Assembly (NCBI GenBank): GCA_964616985.1
Contig: CAZTVF010000022.1
Span: forward strand, 1-55,207
Origin: CAZTVF01 sp964616985
GTDB taxonomy: Bacteria > Planctomycetota > Phycisphaerae > SM23-33
DNA length: 55,207 nt
Direction of reading: 5' to 3'
Part shown: piece by piece, positions 41,210 to 49,952 of the stretch
How positions within the stretch are numbered: position 1 is the stretch's first letter
How the letters are laid out: each line of letters opens with the position of its first letter
Notes under the pieces: model-generated
What the model was told of the DNA's origin: nothing
What the model saw: only the letters and a program-made list of their open reading frames with translations
Database searches by the model: none
Made by a program: the position numbers and the translations under genes

Positions 41210-42952
41210 ATGCACCCACTGTACGTCCGGCTCAAGCTCCGCGCTTCTGCGCGCGTCTACGGTCTGCTGGCGGCCGTGGCGTTGCCATTGCTCCTGGCGG
41301 CCAACCCCCTCCAAGCCATCGTCACCGCCGACGTCCGCCCCGACACCGGCAGCCTGCTGGTGATCAACCTGCTGACGGGCGCCGACCGCTTCTACCAGAA
41401 CGGCTACTACGGCGGCAACACCCTCATCACCAACGTCGATGCCGGGCACGTGTGGGACGGACACGAGACCCTCGGCAACGTCAGCATCTACGTCGACGAC
41501 CCCAGCATCGGCTTCGCCACGCGACAATACGACTCACACGCCACGGCCGTGGGCTTCACAATGGTGGGCCTGGGGCCTTACACCGAGGGCGCGGGCTACT
41601 ATTACTATCAGTTCGGCATGGCCCCGGGGGCGACGCTTGCCTCGACGGCCATCGCGACCAATTTCGTCAGCGGCACGGGCGAGTTCGAGATCAGCACCGA
41701 GTCGCTCATCTACGGTTACAAGACGACCATGCAGACGGGCGTGTCGGTGGAGTTGTGGCCGGGCATCACGTACAACCGCCGCGTGGATGTCGTGAACAGC
41801 AGTTGGGGCTTTACCGACCCCGCCGGCCACGCGCAGGAGACGATGATCATCGACGCCCTGGCGTACGCCAACCGCCAGACGGTGGTGGTGGCGGCGGGCA
41901 ACCATGAAGGCACTGCCCGCGAGGCGGTCACCGGCCCGGCGTCGGGGTTCAACAACATCGCCGTGGGCGCCCTGGACAGCGACCTCAGCACGCCGGCGTA
42001 CAACGCGTTGGCCCCGTTCTCCAACACCGGCCCCAACGACTTCTACAACCCCGCCACGGGCGTGACCACCCACAACGTGCGGTCGGCCGTCAGCATCTGC
42101 GCCCCGGGCACGGGGCTGATCCTGGCCGCGTACAGCGGCACCACCGGCAGCAACACCGGCGGCACCGACGACTTCAACGGGGCCGCCGACCTGTATTACT
42201 TCGGCGCCTCGGGCACCAGCTTCGCCAGCCCCATCGTCGCCGGCGGGGCGGCCCTGCTCGTCGACGCCGGATGGGAGGTCTTCGGCGGCGGTTACGCCAC
42301 CGACGGCCGCGTCATCAAGGCCGTCCTGCTGAACTCGGCCATGAAGCTGCCGGGCTGGACGAACCATTCCAGCTTGGTCAACGGCGTCTATACGACGACG
42401 CAGGCCCTGGACTTCAACTACGGCGCGGGGGCGCTGAACCTCAACCAGGCGTACGACCAGTACCTCTCGGGCACCAAGAACGTCAGCGGCATGGGCGGCG
42501 GGACGGTGGCCGACATCGGGTGGGACTATGGGCAGATCCTGCAGAACTGGAAGAACGATTACACGATCAATCGAACGCTTCACGCGGGCGAGAATCTCAC
42601 GGTCACGCTGGCGTGGTTCGTCGGCCGCGTCCTGGGCTCCGACGATGTCGCGACCGACACGTTCTTCGACCAACTGGACCTGCAGGTCTGGCGGATCGAG
42701 AACGGCCTGTACAGCACGATGGTGGCCGAGTCGATCACGCCCTATGACAACGTGCAGCACGTGTGGTACCGGATCGCCCAGGACGGCACGTACGGCATCC
42801 GCGTGAGGTGGATGGGGCAGATCTACGACCTGGTGAACGCTCCCAACCGCGACGACTACGGCCTGGCCTGGGCGGTCACCGCGCCCGAACCGTGCACGAT
42901 GACGCTGATCGTGCTCGCCGCCGGGTTCATCGTCCGCCGCCGGCGGCGGTAG
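41210..42952 (+). CDS. Subtilisin-like serine protease (S8) with PEP-CTERM-like tail
   Basis: 580 residues. An N-terminal signal (about 1-36, ending near LQA) leads into an S8 domain. The likely catalytic set is Asp77 in TNVDAGH, His110 in DSHATAVG and Ser337 in GTSFASPIVAGGAALL; VVAAGNHEG holds the oxyanion asparagine. A P-domain-like beta region follows. The end, PEPCTMTLIVLAAGFIVRRRRR, is a Pro-Glu-Pro motif, a membrane helix and arginines, the pattern of exosortase-sorted proteins; no exosortase gene is in the window. It is probably exported to the surface, and the type II secretion genes next door run toward it on the opposite strand. Confidence 0.9.
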   Translation: MHPLYVRLKLRASARVYGLLAAVALPLLLAANPLQAIVTADVRPDTGSLLVINLLTGADRFYQNGYYGGNTLITNVDAGHVWDGHETLGNVSIYVDDPSIGFATRQYDSHATAVGFTMVGLGPYTEGAGYYYYQFGMAPGATLASTAIATNFVSGTGEFEISTESLIYGYKTTMQTGVSVELWPGITYNRRVDVVNSSWGFTDPAGHAQETMIIDALAYANRQTVVVAAGNHEGTAREAVTGPASGFNNIAVGALDSDLSTPAYNALAPFSNTGPNDFYNPATGVTTHNVRSAVSICAPGTGLILAAYSGTTGSNTGGTDDFNGAADLYYFGASGTSFASPIVAGGAALLVDAGWEVFGGGYATDGRVIKAVLLNSAMKLPGWTNHSSLVNGVYTTTQALDFNYGAGALNLNQAYDQYLSGTKNVSGMGGGTVADIGWDYGQILQNWKNDYTINRTLHAGENLTVTLAWFVGRVLGSDDVATDTFFDQLDLQVWRIENGLYSTMVAESITPYDNVQHVWYRIAQDGTYGIRVRWMGQIYDLVNAPNRDDYGLAWAVTAPEPCTMTLIVLAAGFIVRRRRR

Positions 42953-42979
42953 GGCGGTTGGCGAAGGGGCGGCGGCCCC

Positions 42980-43591
42980 TTACTCATCGCTGGGCGCGGT
43001 GGCGGCTCTGGGCAGGGCGGACAACTGCTGGCGGGCCCAGGTGGACCATTCGGAGCGCGTGTCGCGCATCACAATGTCATCCAGCAGCTGTCGCAGCCGG
43101 TCGTCCTTGCGGTTCAGCCGCACCAGGGCGCGGGCGAGATTGGCGGTGGCCTCGACGTTGTTCGGCTCGATCGCCAGGGCGTCCTCATACGCCTTCGCCG
43201 CCTCGTTAAGCTTGCCAACGGCCTCGTAGACCATGCCCATGTTGTTGCGAGGGGCCGCGATCATCGGCATCAGCACCGCCGCCTGTTCAAATTCACGGGC
43301 GGCCTCGTAATAGCTCTTCTGGCGATAGTACAGGATGCCCATCGTGTTGCGCGCGGGGCCGTAGAGCTCGTCGGCCACCAGGGCGGCGCGGAGCTCCTCG
43401 CGGGCGCCGCTGAGGTTGCCGTGATGCATCCGCTTGAGGGCCTCTTCATTGTGGGCCGCGGCGGCGGCCGAGTCGCGCCCCGGGTCGTGCGCGATGATCA
43501 CGCCGCCCTCGGCGCCGGGCTCCTTGGGGCCGCACCCGCCCAGCGGCGTCAGCAGCAGCACGACCAGCAGGCCTGGGGCAAATCGAATCAT
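42980..43591 (-). CDS. TPR lipoprotein, PilF/PilW-like
   Basis: 203 residues. A lipoprotein signal with lipobox LGGC (MIRFAPGLLVVLLLTPLGGCG) is followed by three TPR units (EEALKRMHHGNLSGAREELRAAL, TMGILYYRQKSYYEAAREFEQAAVLMP, NMGMVYEAVGKLNEAAKAYEDALAIEP). PilF-type pilotins help secretins assemble, which fits the secretin gspD in this locus. It lies 10 bases after the GspM-like gene on the same strand and so is probably the last gene of the secretion operon. Its stop is 27 bases from the protease stop. Confidence 0.8.
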   Translation of the reverse strand: MIRFAPGLLVVLLLTPLGGCGPKEPGAEGGVIIAHDPGRDSAAAAAHNEEALKRMHHGNLSGAREELRAALVADELYGPARNTMGILYYRQKSYYEAAREFEQAAVLMPMIAAPRNNMGMVYEAVGKLNEAAKAYEDALAIEPNNVEATANLARALVRLNRKDDRLRQLLDDIVMRDTRSEWSTWARQQLSALPRAATAPSDE

Positions 43592-43601
43592 GATCGCTCT
43601 C

Positions 43602-44123
43602 CTATTTCCCCGCCTGCGGCGGATCGTACACCAGGTAGGTCAGGTCCAACTCCGCGCTCCAGCGGTCGGAGGTATTGGCATCCTGCCCGGCCGTCAGGCG
43701 GATCGCCTCCACGTTCAGTGCCGCCTGCTGCAGCGTCGGCGACGAGGCCATCTCCACCAGCTGCCCCAGCGTCACCGACTTGAGCAGCACCTGGGTCGGC
43801 CGCTCCTTGTACGCCGTGTCGCCCAACCGCCGCAGCGGCATGCCCGAGATCCGCAGCAGGCAATCCTGCGGGATGCCGGCCGAGCGGGCCGCCGCCTCGA
43901 TCAGGCCGTGCGTCTCGGTCTCCATCTTCTCGCGGTCGGCGGCCAGCATGGGCTGGCGGCTGAACTGCTCGATCTGGGCCAGCAGCGCCACGCCCTCGGC
44001 CAGGTCGCCGGCGGCCGAGCGGGCCGCCTCCTGGCTCGCCAGCATGAACTGCCAGGCCCACAGCGTTGCGATGACCAGCGCCGCCGCCGTCGCGGCCACA
44101 AGTACTATGCGCTTTCGCTTCAT
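43602..44123 (-). CDS. gspM: GspM-like inner-membrane protein of the secretion locus
   Basis: 173 residues. A short basic start and one membrane helix (IVLVAATAAALVIATLWAWQF) lead to a coiled helix (QEAARSAAGDLAEGVALLAQIEQF) and a small ferredoxin-like fold (ALNVEAIRLTAG ... AELDLTYLVYDP). This topology matches GspM/PilO proteins, and the assignment leans on the position directly after the GspL-like gene, with which it overlaps by four bases (ATGA). Confidence 0.7.
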   Translation of the reverse strand: MKRKRIVLVAATAAALVIATLWAWQFMLASQEAARSAAGDLAEGVALLAQIEQFSRQPMLAADREKMETETHGLIEAAARSAGIPQDCLLRISGMPLRRLGDTAYKERPTQVLLKSVTLGQLVEMASSPTLQQAALNVEAIRLTAGQDANTSDRWSAELDLTYLVYDPPQAGK

Positions 44124-45514
44124 GGCTGGTTGGGCTCCGTGGGTGTGGCGGGATCGGGCTCGTCCTCGCTCGCCGGTTCGGTGGCCGCGGCCGGCGGGTG
44201 CGGCGGGGCGGGGGCCGCGGGCTTGCCGGCCAGCGTGAAGGAGACCCCCGCGCCGGCGAGGTTCTCCGAGCGCGGAGGATCCATCGCAAGCCCCGCCGCC
44301 ACCAGGCAGCGGTACACCGCCTCGGCGTCGGCGTGCGACCGCGTCTGCGCCTCGAGGTAAACATCGGCCGGGCCGACGCGAAGTTGCGATATCTTCAGCC
44401 GCACCGAGGCCGGGAACGCCGTGACAAGGCGGCGCAGCGTCTCCAACGCATTGGGCCGCTGGGGCAGTTCATCGCCCGCGCCGCTGAGCCCCTTGAGGCG
44501 GGCGACCTCGCCGCGAAGCCGCCGGTTCAACGCATCCGGCACGCGGCGGCCGGGGTTGGCCTTGACGTACGCCGCCGCCTCCTGCTCGTAGGCCAGGTCG
44601 GCCGCCTGCTGGTAGGCCAGACCCCGCCAGAGAAACGTCCCGGCCAGCACGGCCAGCAGCAGGAGCGTCGCCCCCACGGTCAGCCGCACGTGCGTGCGGA
44701 GCGGCGCCCAGGGGTTGCTCATCGCCAGCGCGTCGGTGCGGAGGTTCACCCAGCCGGCCTCCTGCTGCCCGCCCAGCCATGCCGCCGCTGCCAAACCCGC
44801 GGCGGCCGGGGCGGGTTCGTCCACGCGCCGCGTGACCTTGATGCCCGTGCGCAGTTCGAGGCTTTCACTGGCCCAGTCGTGGGCGCCGACGAGGCAGACG
44901 CCCACCTGATCGGCCTCGACGGGGTCGTCAAGCTGGTCGGCCTGGATGCACTGCAGCACGTCGCGCGGGTCGGCCGCGATGGTGTACCAGGCCGCGGGCA
45001 CACCTTGCTTGATGCGAAAGACATCGGCGCCGTCGGCCCAGGCGATGACGACGTAGTCGTCGGCATGGCTCTGGGCGACCGTCTGCCACAGGGCCAGCAG
45101 CGCCGCCGGGCAGATCGCCTGCACCTCGATGCCGGCGGCCTGCAGCCTGTCGGCGAGGGCCTTGACGGGGGCAGACTCGACGGCGACGCCGAGCAACTGC
45201 TCGCCGGCCTGGGGAAGGAAGCCGACGGTGATGCGTTCGATGTCCAGCGGCAACTGCTCCTCCAGCAGGCAGAGCATCGTGTTGCGGCGGTGGCTGCGGG
45301 GGAGGTCGGCGGCCGAGATGCGAGCGGCGTAGACCATGCGCGACGGCAGGGCCAGGCCCACGGCGCCGCCGCGGTAGCCCAGGTCGTGCATGGCGGCCCG
45401 GACGGCGGGGGCGTCATCGTCGCCCGCCTCGACCACGCGGAACTGCGGGGGCTGGACGCCGACCCGCTCGACCCGCCAGGAGTCATCGAAGGATAGGAGA
45501 AACGCGTCGGTCAC
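44120..45514 (-). CDS. gspL: GspL/PilM-like secretion assembly protein
   Basis: 464 residues. The amino part is an actin-like fold of the PilM/GspL type (TDAFLLSFDDSWRVERVG, VGLALPSRMVYAARI, VVIAWADGADVFRI). A membrane helix near residues 270-290 (LTVGATLLLLAVLAGTFLW) is followed by a periplasmic ferredoxin-like domain (VRLKISQLRVGPADVYLEAQT) and a Pro/Glu-rich tail. It bridges the GspE ATPase to the inner-membrane platform in type II systems. The start is GTG 45514 with AAGGAGG ideally placed; it overlaps the GspC stop (GTGA). Confidence 0.8.
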   Translation of the reverse strand: MTDAFLLSFDDSWRVERVGVQPPQFRVVEAGDDDAPAVRAAMHDLGYRGGAVGLALPSRMVYAARISAADLPRSHRRNTMLCLLEEQLPLDIERITVGFLPQAGEQLLGVAVESAPVKALADRLQAAGIEVQAICPAALLALWQTVAQSHADDYVVIAWADGADVFRIKQGVPAAWYTIAADPRDVLQCIQADQLDDPVEADQVGVCLVGAHDWASESLELRTGIKVTRRVDEPAPAAAGLAAAAWLGGQQEAGWVNLRTDALAMSNPWAPLRTHVRLTVGATLLLLAVLAGTFLWRGLAYQQAADLAYEQEAAAYVKANPGRRVPDALNRRLRGEVARLKGLSGAGDELPQRPNALETLRRLVTAFPASVRLKISQLRVGPADVYLEAQTRSHADAEAVYRCLVAAGLAMDPPRSENLAGAGVSFTLAGKPAAPAPPHPPAAATEPASEDEPDPATPTEPNQP

Positions 45515-45990
45515 CGGTTCTCCTCCTTGCCCACCGACAGCGTCACGCTCCGCCCGCCGAACCGGACGACAGCGTTGCCGTCGCCGACGGACAGGACGCA
45601 GATGCCGCCCTGCGATTCGCCCACGGCCAGCGTGGCCACCTCGCCCGCGCCGCCGCGAAAGACCGCGTAGGAATAGTTGGCCTCCAGCACCGTGCCCACC
45701 AGCCGCATCGACAGCGTCACCGACGCCGCCACGGTGGCGGTCGTGGCCGCCGCGGGCGCATCGAACAGCGGCTGCCGCAGGTTGGACTGGTAGATTGCGG
45801 AGTAGGCCTGGTCGCCCTCGTCGATGATCGGCACGCACTGCGCGGGCAGGGGCGCGGCGTGGAACGGCGGCGGGGCCTCCGGCGCCTCGACGTCGGCCAG
45901 CAGCGCCAGCGCGACGGCGGCGACGATGCACGCGGCCTCTACAGCGAGGATGCACAGGAGCAGTTGTTTGCGACGCCGAAGGGAGATCAT
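45511..45990 (-). CDS. gspC: GspC-like protein of the secretion locus
   Basis: 159 residues. A short cytoplasmic start and one helix (LLLCILAVEAACIVAAVALALLA) precede a Pro-rich linker and a homology-region domain, MRLVGTVLEANYSYAVFRGG ... VLSVGDGNAVVRFGGRSVTLSV. This is the periplasmic part of GspC, which contacts the secretin's N0 domain. A PDZ or coiled-coil end is absent, so it is shorter than enteric GspC. In canonical loci gspC is first; here it sits between gspK and gspL. Confidence 0.75.
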   Translation of the reverse strand: MISLRRRKQLLLCILAVEAACIVAAVALALLADVEAPEAPPPFHAAPLPAQCVPIIDEGDQAYSAIYQSNLRQPLFDAPAAATTATVAASVTLSMRLVGTVLEANYSYAVFRGGAGEVATLAVGESQGGICVLSVGDGNAVVRFGGRSVTLSVGKEENR

Positions 45991-45993
45991 TTG

Positions 45994-46866
45994 TCACCAC
46001 TCATAAGCCCACCTACGCGGCGCGGTGCTGCCTTCGGCCCCCGCCTGCAGAACGTACAGGTGGTGCCACGCGCGGCCCGCCACCCGCGCCGTCACCCACA
46101 CCGAGAAGGAGTCCGATACGTCGGTCGTGAGGGAGTTCAGTTCGTCGACCTGCCCCTCGGTCAGTTCGAGGTGGGCCAGCACGTCGGCGGCGGTGAAGTC
46201 CTTGGTCGTGCATCGGAACTGGTCGAGCAAGACCAGCTGCGATTCGTTCAGGCGTCCCTGAAGCAGCTCCCGCAGCACGGCCATGTCGGCCCGGCGGATG
46301 TTCACGCGATCCTGGCTCCAGAACGTCAGGCGTCTGGCGACACCCGCGGCGTCGGGCCCGACGAGTTCCTCGGGCCTGACGACGAAGACCTGGTCGAAGC
46401 TCTCGTATCGGGCGGGCTGGGACGTGGCGGCGCCCACGGGCGGCGCGTGCAGGTCCACCGGGAGCATTCGCCGGCTGCCGGCCTGCAGGCGGTCGAGGCT
46501 CGCCAGCAGGCCCGCGCCGTCGGCCTGGTACCGCTGGGCCAGGGTGTTCATGTTGGCCTTGGCCGACTCGTCCGACAGGAGCAGGTCGAAGCTCATGTCG
46601 CCCATGGTGATGGATGCGGTCGCCTGGGCCGGCGGGGCCTGGCGGGGGCGGCGGGCGTTTTCGAGCACGGCGTCGGCGGCCGAAAGCAGCGAGAGGCTGC
46701 TGCTGGAGCCGCCCCAGCGGCACTGGAGGTCGCGCTGGGCGGCGGCGGCCTGCAATGCCGCCTGCCCGCACCGGCGGGCCGAGGACGCCAGCACCGTCCC
46801 GCAGATCACCACCAGCAGGAGGATCAGCACCAGCACGAAACCGGTTTTGCGACGCGGCCTGTTCAC
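45994..46866 (-). CDS. gspK: GspK-like minor pseudopilin
   Basis: 290 residues. The start RRKTGFVLVLILLLVVICGTVLAS is a prepilin signal, but the residue at position +5 is Val, where other pseudopilins carry a glutamate; GspK is known for this lack. The later SAKANMNTLAQRY and DRVNIRRADMAVLRELL match the GspK alpha domain. It tops the pseudopilus with GspI and GspJ. It lies 6 bases after gspJ and 3 bases before gspC. Confidence 0.85.
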   Translation of the reverse strand: MNRPRRKTGFVLVLILLLVVICGTVLASSARRCGQAALQAAAAQRDLQCRWGGSSSSLSLLSAADAVLENARRPRQAPPAQATASITMGDMSFDLLLSDESAKANMNTLAQRYQADGAGLLASLDRLQAGSRRMLPVDLHAPPVGAATSQPARYESFDQVFVVRPEELVGPDAAGVARRLTFWSQDRVNIRRADMAVLRELLQGRLNESQLVLLDQFRCTTKDFTAADVLAHLELTEGQVDELNSLTTDVSDSFSVWVTARVAGRAWHHLYVLQAGAEGSTAPRRWAYEW

Positions 46867-46872
46867 GGTCGA

Positions 46873-47406
46873 TCAATCCTTTCGCACGACGAAATAGATG
46901 CTGCGGCCTGGCTTGCCTTCGAACTCCACTGTCACGGCGAATGCGCTGGCGGCGCCCATGCCGGCGGGCGAGGTGTCCGTCGCGTTCAGCGGGTCGATGC
47001 AGAACCCGCTGACGCCGGTGCACACCAGTTCCACCTGCGGATGCGGCTGCTGCGGCCCCTGCACCCGCACCAGCCAGTTCCGCGAGCCGATGGCGGCCAG
47101 GCGGTATTCCACCTCCGCCGGCAGGTGCCTGAACTCCATCGACGCCCCGTCGAGCGCCGCCTGCGTCTTGAGGTTGAAGCCGCACGGCACGGGCGACAGC
47201 TCCGACGCGTGCACCAGGTCGGCCGACATCGCGGTCTTGAGCGGCTCGGCCAGCGTGTCCGCATCATGCCGCGCGGCCCCGGCGGTCTCGGCCCGCGACA
47301 GGTTGCGGACGACCGACAGCACCGCGGCCATCAGCAGCGACACGATGGCCAGCGACACGGCCAGCTCGACGAGCGTTACGCCCTTAGGGAGCCTGTTGTG
47401 TAGCAT
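46873..47406 (-). CDS. gspJ: GspJ-like minor pseudopilin
   Basis: 177 residues. The prepilin start PKGVTLVELAVSLAIVSLLMAAVLSVVRNL has the conserved cut after Gly and Glu at +5. The rest is beta-rich and matches GspJ only in its layout. The gene overlaps the upstream one by 23 bases. It would sit in the pseudopilus tip with GspI and GspK. Confidence 0.75.
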   Translation of the reverse strand: MLHNRLPKGVTLVELAVSLAIVSLLMAAVLSVVRNLSRAETAGAARHDADTLAEPLKTAMSADLVHASELSPVPCGFNLKTQAALDGASMEFRHLPAEVEYRLAAIGSRNWLVRVQGPQQPHPQVELVCTGVSGFCIDPLNATDTSPAGMGAASAFAVTVEFEGKPGRSIYFVVRKD

Positions 47407-47803
47407 TGCGATCCACCGGCATCAGCAGTTCGATTCGGGCGCCGGCGGCGGCGCGGGCGCTGCCGGGCTCGAACAGTTCCACGGTCACGATCTCGGCGTC
47501 CAGGGCGTCGGCGGCATCGTCGTACCGCGTCCGCGTGCGCCACGTCCAGTCAGGATAGTTGTCGGCTGGGCCTTCGCCGCTGCGAGGCATCGCCAGCGGG
47601 TTGATCCACCAAAGGTTCATCTGGTCGTCGAGCACCTGGCAGGCCGTCAGCTTCGCGGCGGCGCGGCGAGCCTGCGACTCCATCTGCAGCCGGGCCATGA
47701 GCACCGAAACCAGCAGCGTGCCGAGGATGACCGCGCCGACGACGGCCTCAACGAGCGTTGTTCCCGCCCGTCGCCGCGACGATCGTTTGTGCTTCCTTCT
47801 CAT
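47384..47803 (-). CDS. gspI: GspI-like minor pseudopilin
   Basis: 139 residues. RRRAGTTLVEAVVGAVILGTLLVSVLMARLQ is the prepilin start, with Gly before the cut and Glu at +5. The basic leader is longer than usual (KHKRSSRRRAG). The start at 47803 overlaps the end of the preceding gene by 56 bases, which is long but common among these densely packed genes. Assignment to GspI rests on position and size. Confidence 0.7.
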   Translation of the reverse strand: MRRKHKRSSRRRAGTTLVEAVVGAVILGTLLVSVLMARLQMESQARRAAAKLTACQVLDDQMNLWWINPLAMPRSGEGPADNYPDWTWRTRTRYDDAADALDAEIVTVELFEPGSARAAAGARIELLMPVDRNATQQAP

Positions 47804-48257
47804 CGTTCACCTTCACCGTCTGCCCGGTCAGACCGGCGACCACGAACCACTGCGGCGTCGGGCCGCCGACCAGTTCAATCGCATAGCTCGGCGTGCAGCC
47901 GCGGCGGCTGCAGGGGATCACGACCTCCCCCGCGCGGTACGCCTGGGCGCCGACGAGGACGCAGCCGACCGTCGCGTGCGGGCCCAGCTTCAACGGCGGC
48001 ATAGGCAGGTCGTGCCCGGCCGCGTCCTTCCGCCACGCCTTGCCCTCGCCGACCTTCAGGGCCAGTTGCAGCGGCCGGTCCTGCTGGCGCGCGGCGAAAC
48101 GCGTCGTGCGGTCGTAGTCGGCCAGGGCGCCGACGGCGTCGCTGGCCTGCGCCGCACGCATGGGCCCCTGGGCCCGCAGCGTCACCGCCGCCGCGGCGAC
48201 CGCCAGCAGCAGGATCACGATCGACAGCTCGATGAGCGTGAACGCGGCTCGCTTCAT
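47748..48257 (-). CDS. gspH: GspH-like minor pseudopilin
   Basis: 169 residues. MKRAAFTLIELSIVILLLAVAAAAV is a short-leader prepilin start with Ala replacing the usual Gly before the cut. GspH domain features follow (RTTRFAARQQDRPLQLALKV). The start overlaps the gspG stop by four bases (ATGA). Confidence 0.78.
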   Translation of the reverse strand: MKRAAFTLIELSIVILLLAVAAAAVTLRAQGPMRAAQASDAVGALADYDRTTRFAARQQDRPLQLALKVGEGKAWRKDAAGHDLPMPPLKLGPHATVGCVLVGAQAYRAGEVVIPCSRRGCTPSYAIELVGGPTPQWFVVAGLTGQTVKVNDEKEAQTIVAATGGNNAR

Positions 48258-48697
48258 GGGGCGGCCTTGGTCGGCAGGTCATCGCTGGAGATCACGCCCT
48301 CGCCGCTGTCGCGGTTGTCGGGGCCCTTGCATATGACCTCGTAGGGGCCCTTGGACCCGGGGCAGATGTACACGTACGAGCGGCCCCAGGGGTCCACCGG
48401 CTCGCGGGCCAGCAGCGGCTCGGGATGCTTTGCCGTCTTGCTGCACAAGGCGGCCAGGCCCTCGTCGTTGGTCGGGTAGCGGCCGTTGTCGGCCCAGAAG
48501 CGATCGAGGGCCGAGACGATCACCGCGATGTCCTGGCGGGCGACGTTCTGCTTTGCCTTCAGCAGGTAACTGCGGACGTTGACCGTCACCACGCCGGCGA
48601 GCAAGCCGATGATCACGATGACGATCATGATCTCGACGAGGCTGAAGCCCGTGGGCACGGCGCGGCGGCGGGGGTGTCTGTTGTTGTCACAGGACAT
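48254..48697 (-). CDS. gspG: Major pseudopilin GspG
   Basis: 147 residues. VPTGFSLVEIMIVIVIIGLLAGVV is the prepilin start (cut after Gly, Glu at +5). ALDRFWADNGRYPTNDEGLAAL is the family core, and EPVDPWGRSYVYICPGSKGPYEVICKGPD is the GspG end. It builds the pseudopilus shaft. The leader is slightly long (MSCDNNRHPRRRAVPTG). It overlaps gspF by 11 bases. Confidence 0.93.
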   Translation of the reverse strand: MSCDNNRHPRRRAVPTGFSLVEIMIVIVIIGLLAGVVTVNVRSYLLKAKQNVARQDIAVIVSALDRFWADNGRYPTNDEGLAALCSKTAKHPEPLLAREPVDPWGRSYVYICPGSKGPYEVICKGPDNRDSGEGVISSDDLPTKAAP

Positions 48698-49889
48698 TGC
48701 TGACCTCCAGGATCGGCAGGATCGTGGCGAAGGCGATAAACCCGACGAGGGCGCCCAGCAGCACGATCATCAACGGTTCCAGGGCCGCGGTCAGCCGGGC
48801 GGTGGCCACCGCGACCTCTTTATCGTAGGACTCCGCCAGCTGCGCGAGCATCTCTTCGAGCTGTCCCGCCTGCTGGCCGACGGAGATGATCTCCACCGCC
48901 ATCGGGCTGAAGACGCCCGAGGCTTCCAGCGGCCCGGCCACGTCGCTGCCGGCGGTGACGGCGGTCTCGTAGTCCTCCAGCGCGCGGCGGAAGATGACGT
49001 TGCGCATGGTGTCGCGCGTGATCCGCACTGCCTGCACGAAAGGCAAGCCGCTGGACAGCAGCGAGCCCAGCATGACGGCCATGCGCGAGGTGTGCTCCAT
49101 CCGCACCAGTTCGCCGATGACCGGCACGTGCAGCGTGAACCAGTCCCACGCCAGGCGGCCTCGCTGGGTCCGCAGCGTCATGCCGGCCGCGGTGACCAGG
49201 GCGCCGGCGGCGACGATGAGCAGCCACCACCAGCCCAGGATCAGGTCGCTGACGCCTTTGACCAGGCGGGTGACCGCGGGCAGTTCCTTGCCCGCCTGCG
49301 TGAGCGTGCCCAGCAGGTTGGGCACCACGTACGTCATCAGGAAGATCGTGACGCCCAGGCCCACGATGGAGACAATTCCCGGGTAAACCAGGGCGGTCGT
49401 GACGCGGTTGCGGAGTTGGTGCGTCTTCTCCTTGAAGTCGGCCAGGCGCTTCAGGGCGGATTCCAGCTGGCCGGTGCTCTCGCCCACGCGGACGATGCTG
49501 ACGCACATCGTGTCGAAGAAGGCCTCCTGCCCGGCCATCGCGTCGGCGAGGCTGACGCCCGCGGCGACTTTGTCGGCGAGGTGCTCGACGACGGTGGTGA
49601 AGCGGCGATGGCCGCGGCGGGCGAGCGTCCGCAGCGCCGTCAGCAGCGTGATGCCCGCCTGCAGCAGCGTCGCCAGTTCGCGGATGAACTTGACGACCTG
49701 CCCGGCGTCGCGCCGCCCGCTTCGCCGCCACAGCGTCCGCGCGCGGGCGGGGGCCGAAAGCGACACCTGCGCGATCCGCAGGCCTCGCTCGCGCAGCGTG
49801 TCGCGCGCCTGCCGCGGCGTGTCGGCCACGATCGTTCCCGTGGCGGCCGAGCCGTCGGAGTCCGAAGCGATGTATTCGAAAACGGGCAT
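48687..49889 (-). CDS. gspF: Inner-membrane platform protein GspF
   Basis: 400 residues, normal size. Two T2SSF domains (FIRELATLLQAGITLLTALRTL and FTLHVPVIGELVRMEHTSRMAVMLGSLLSSGLPFVQAV) alternate with three membrane helices, the last near the C-terminus (LEPLMIVLLGALVGFIAFATILPILEV). It connects the ATPase to the pseudopilus. GGAGATTGA precedes ATG 49889. Confidence 0.96.
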   Translation of the reverse strand: MPVFEYIASDSDGSAATGTIVADTPRQARDTLRERGLRIAQVSLSAPARARTLWRRSGRRDAGQVVKFIRELATLLQAGITLLTALRTLARRGHRRFTTVVEHLADKVAAGVSLADAMAGQEAFFDTMCVSIVRVGESTGQLESALKRLADFKEKTHQLRNRVTTALVYPGIVSIVGLGVTIFLMTYVVPNLLGTLTQAGKELPAVTRLVKGVSDLILGWWWLLIVAAGALVTAAGMTLRTQRGRLAWDWFTLHVPVIGELVRMEHTSRMAVMLGSLLSSGLPFVQAVRITRDTMRNVIFRRALEDYETAVTAGSDVAGPLEASGVFSPMAVEIISVGQQAGQLEEMLAQLAESYDKEVAVATARLTAALEPLMIVLLGALVGFIAFATILPILEVSNVL

Positions 49890-49952
49890 TCAATCTCCGG
49901 CAGCGAACTTGCGGGCGGGGCAGCCCCGCGGGCCGCCATCCCGCCGATGACG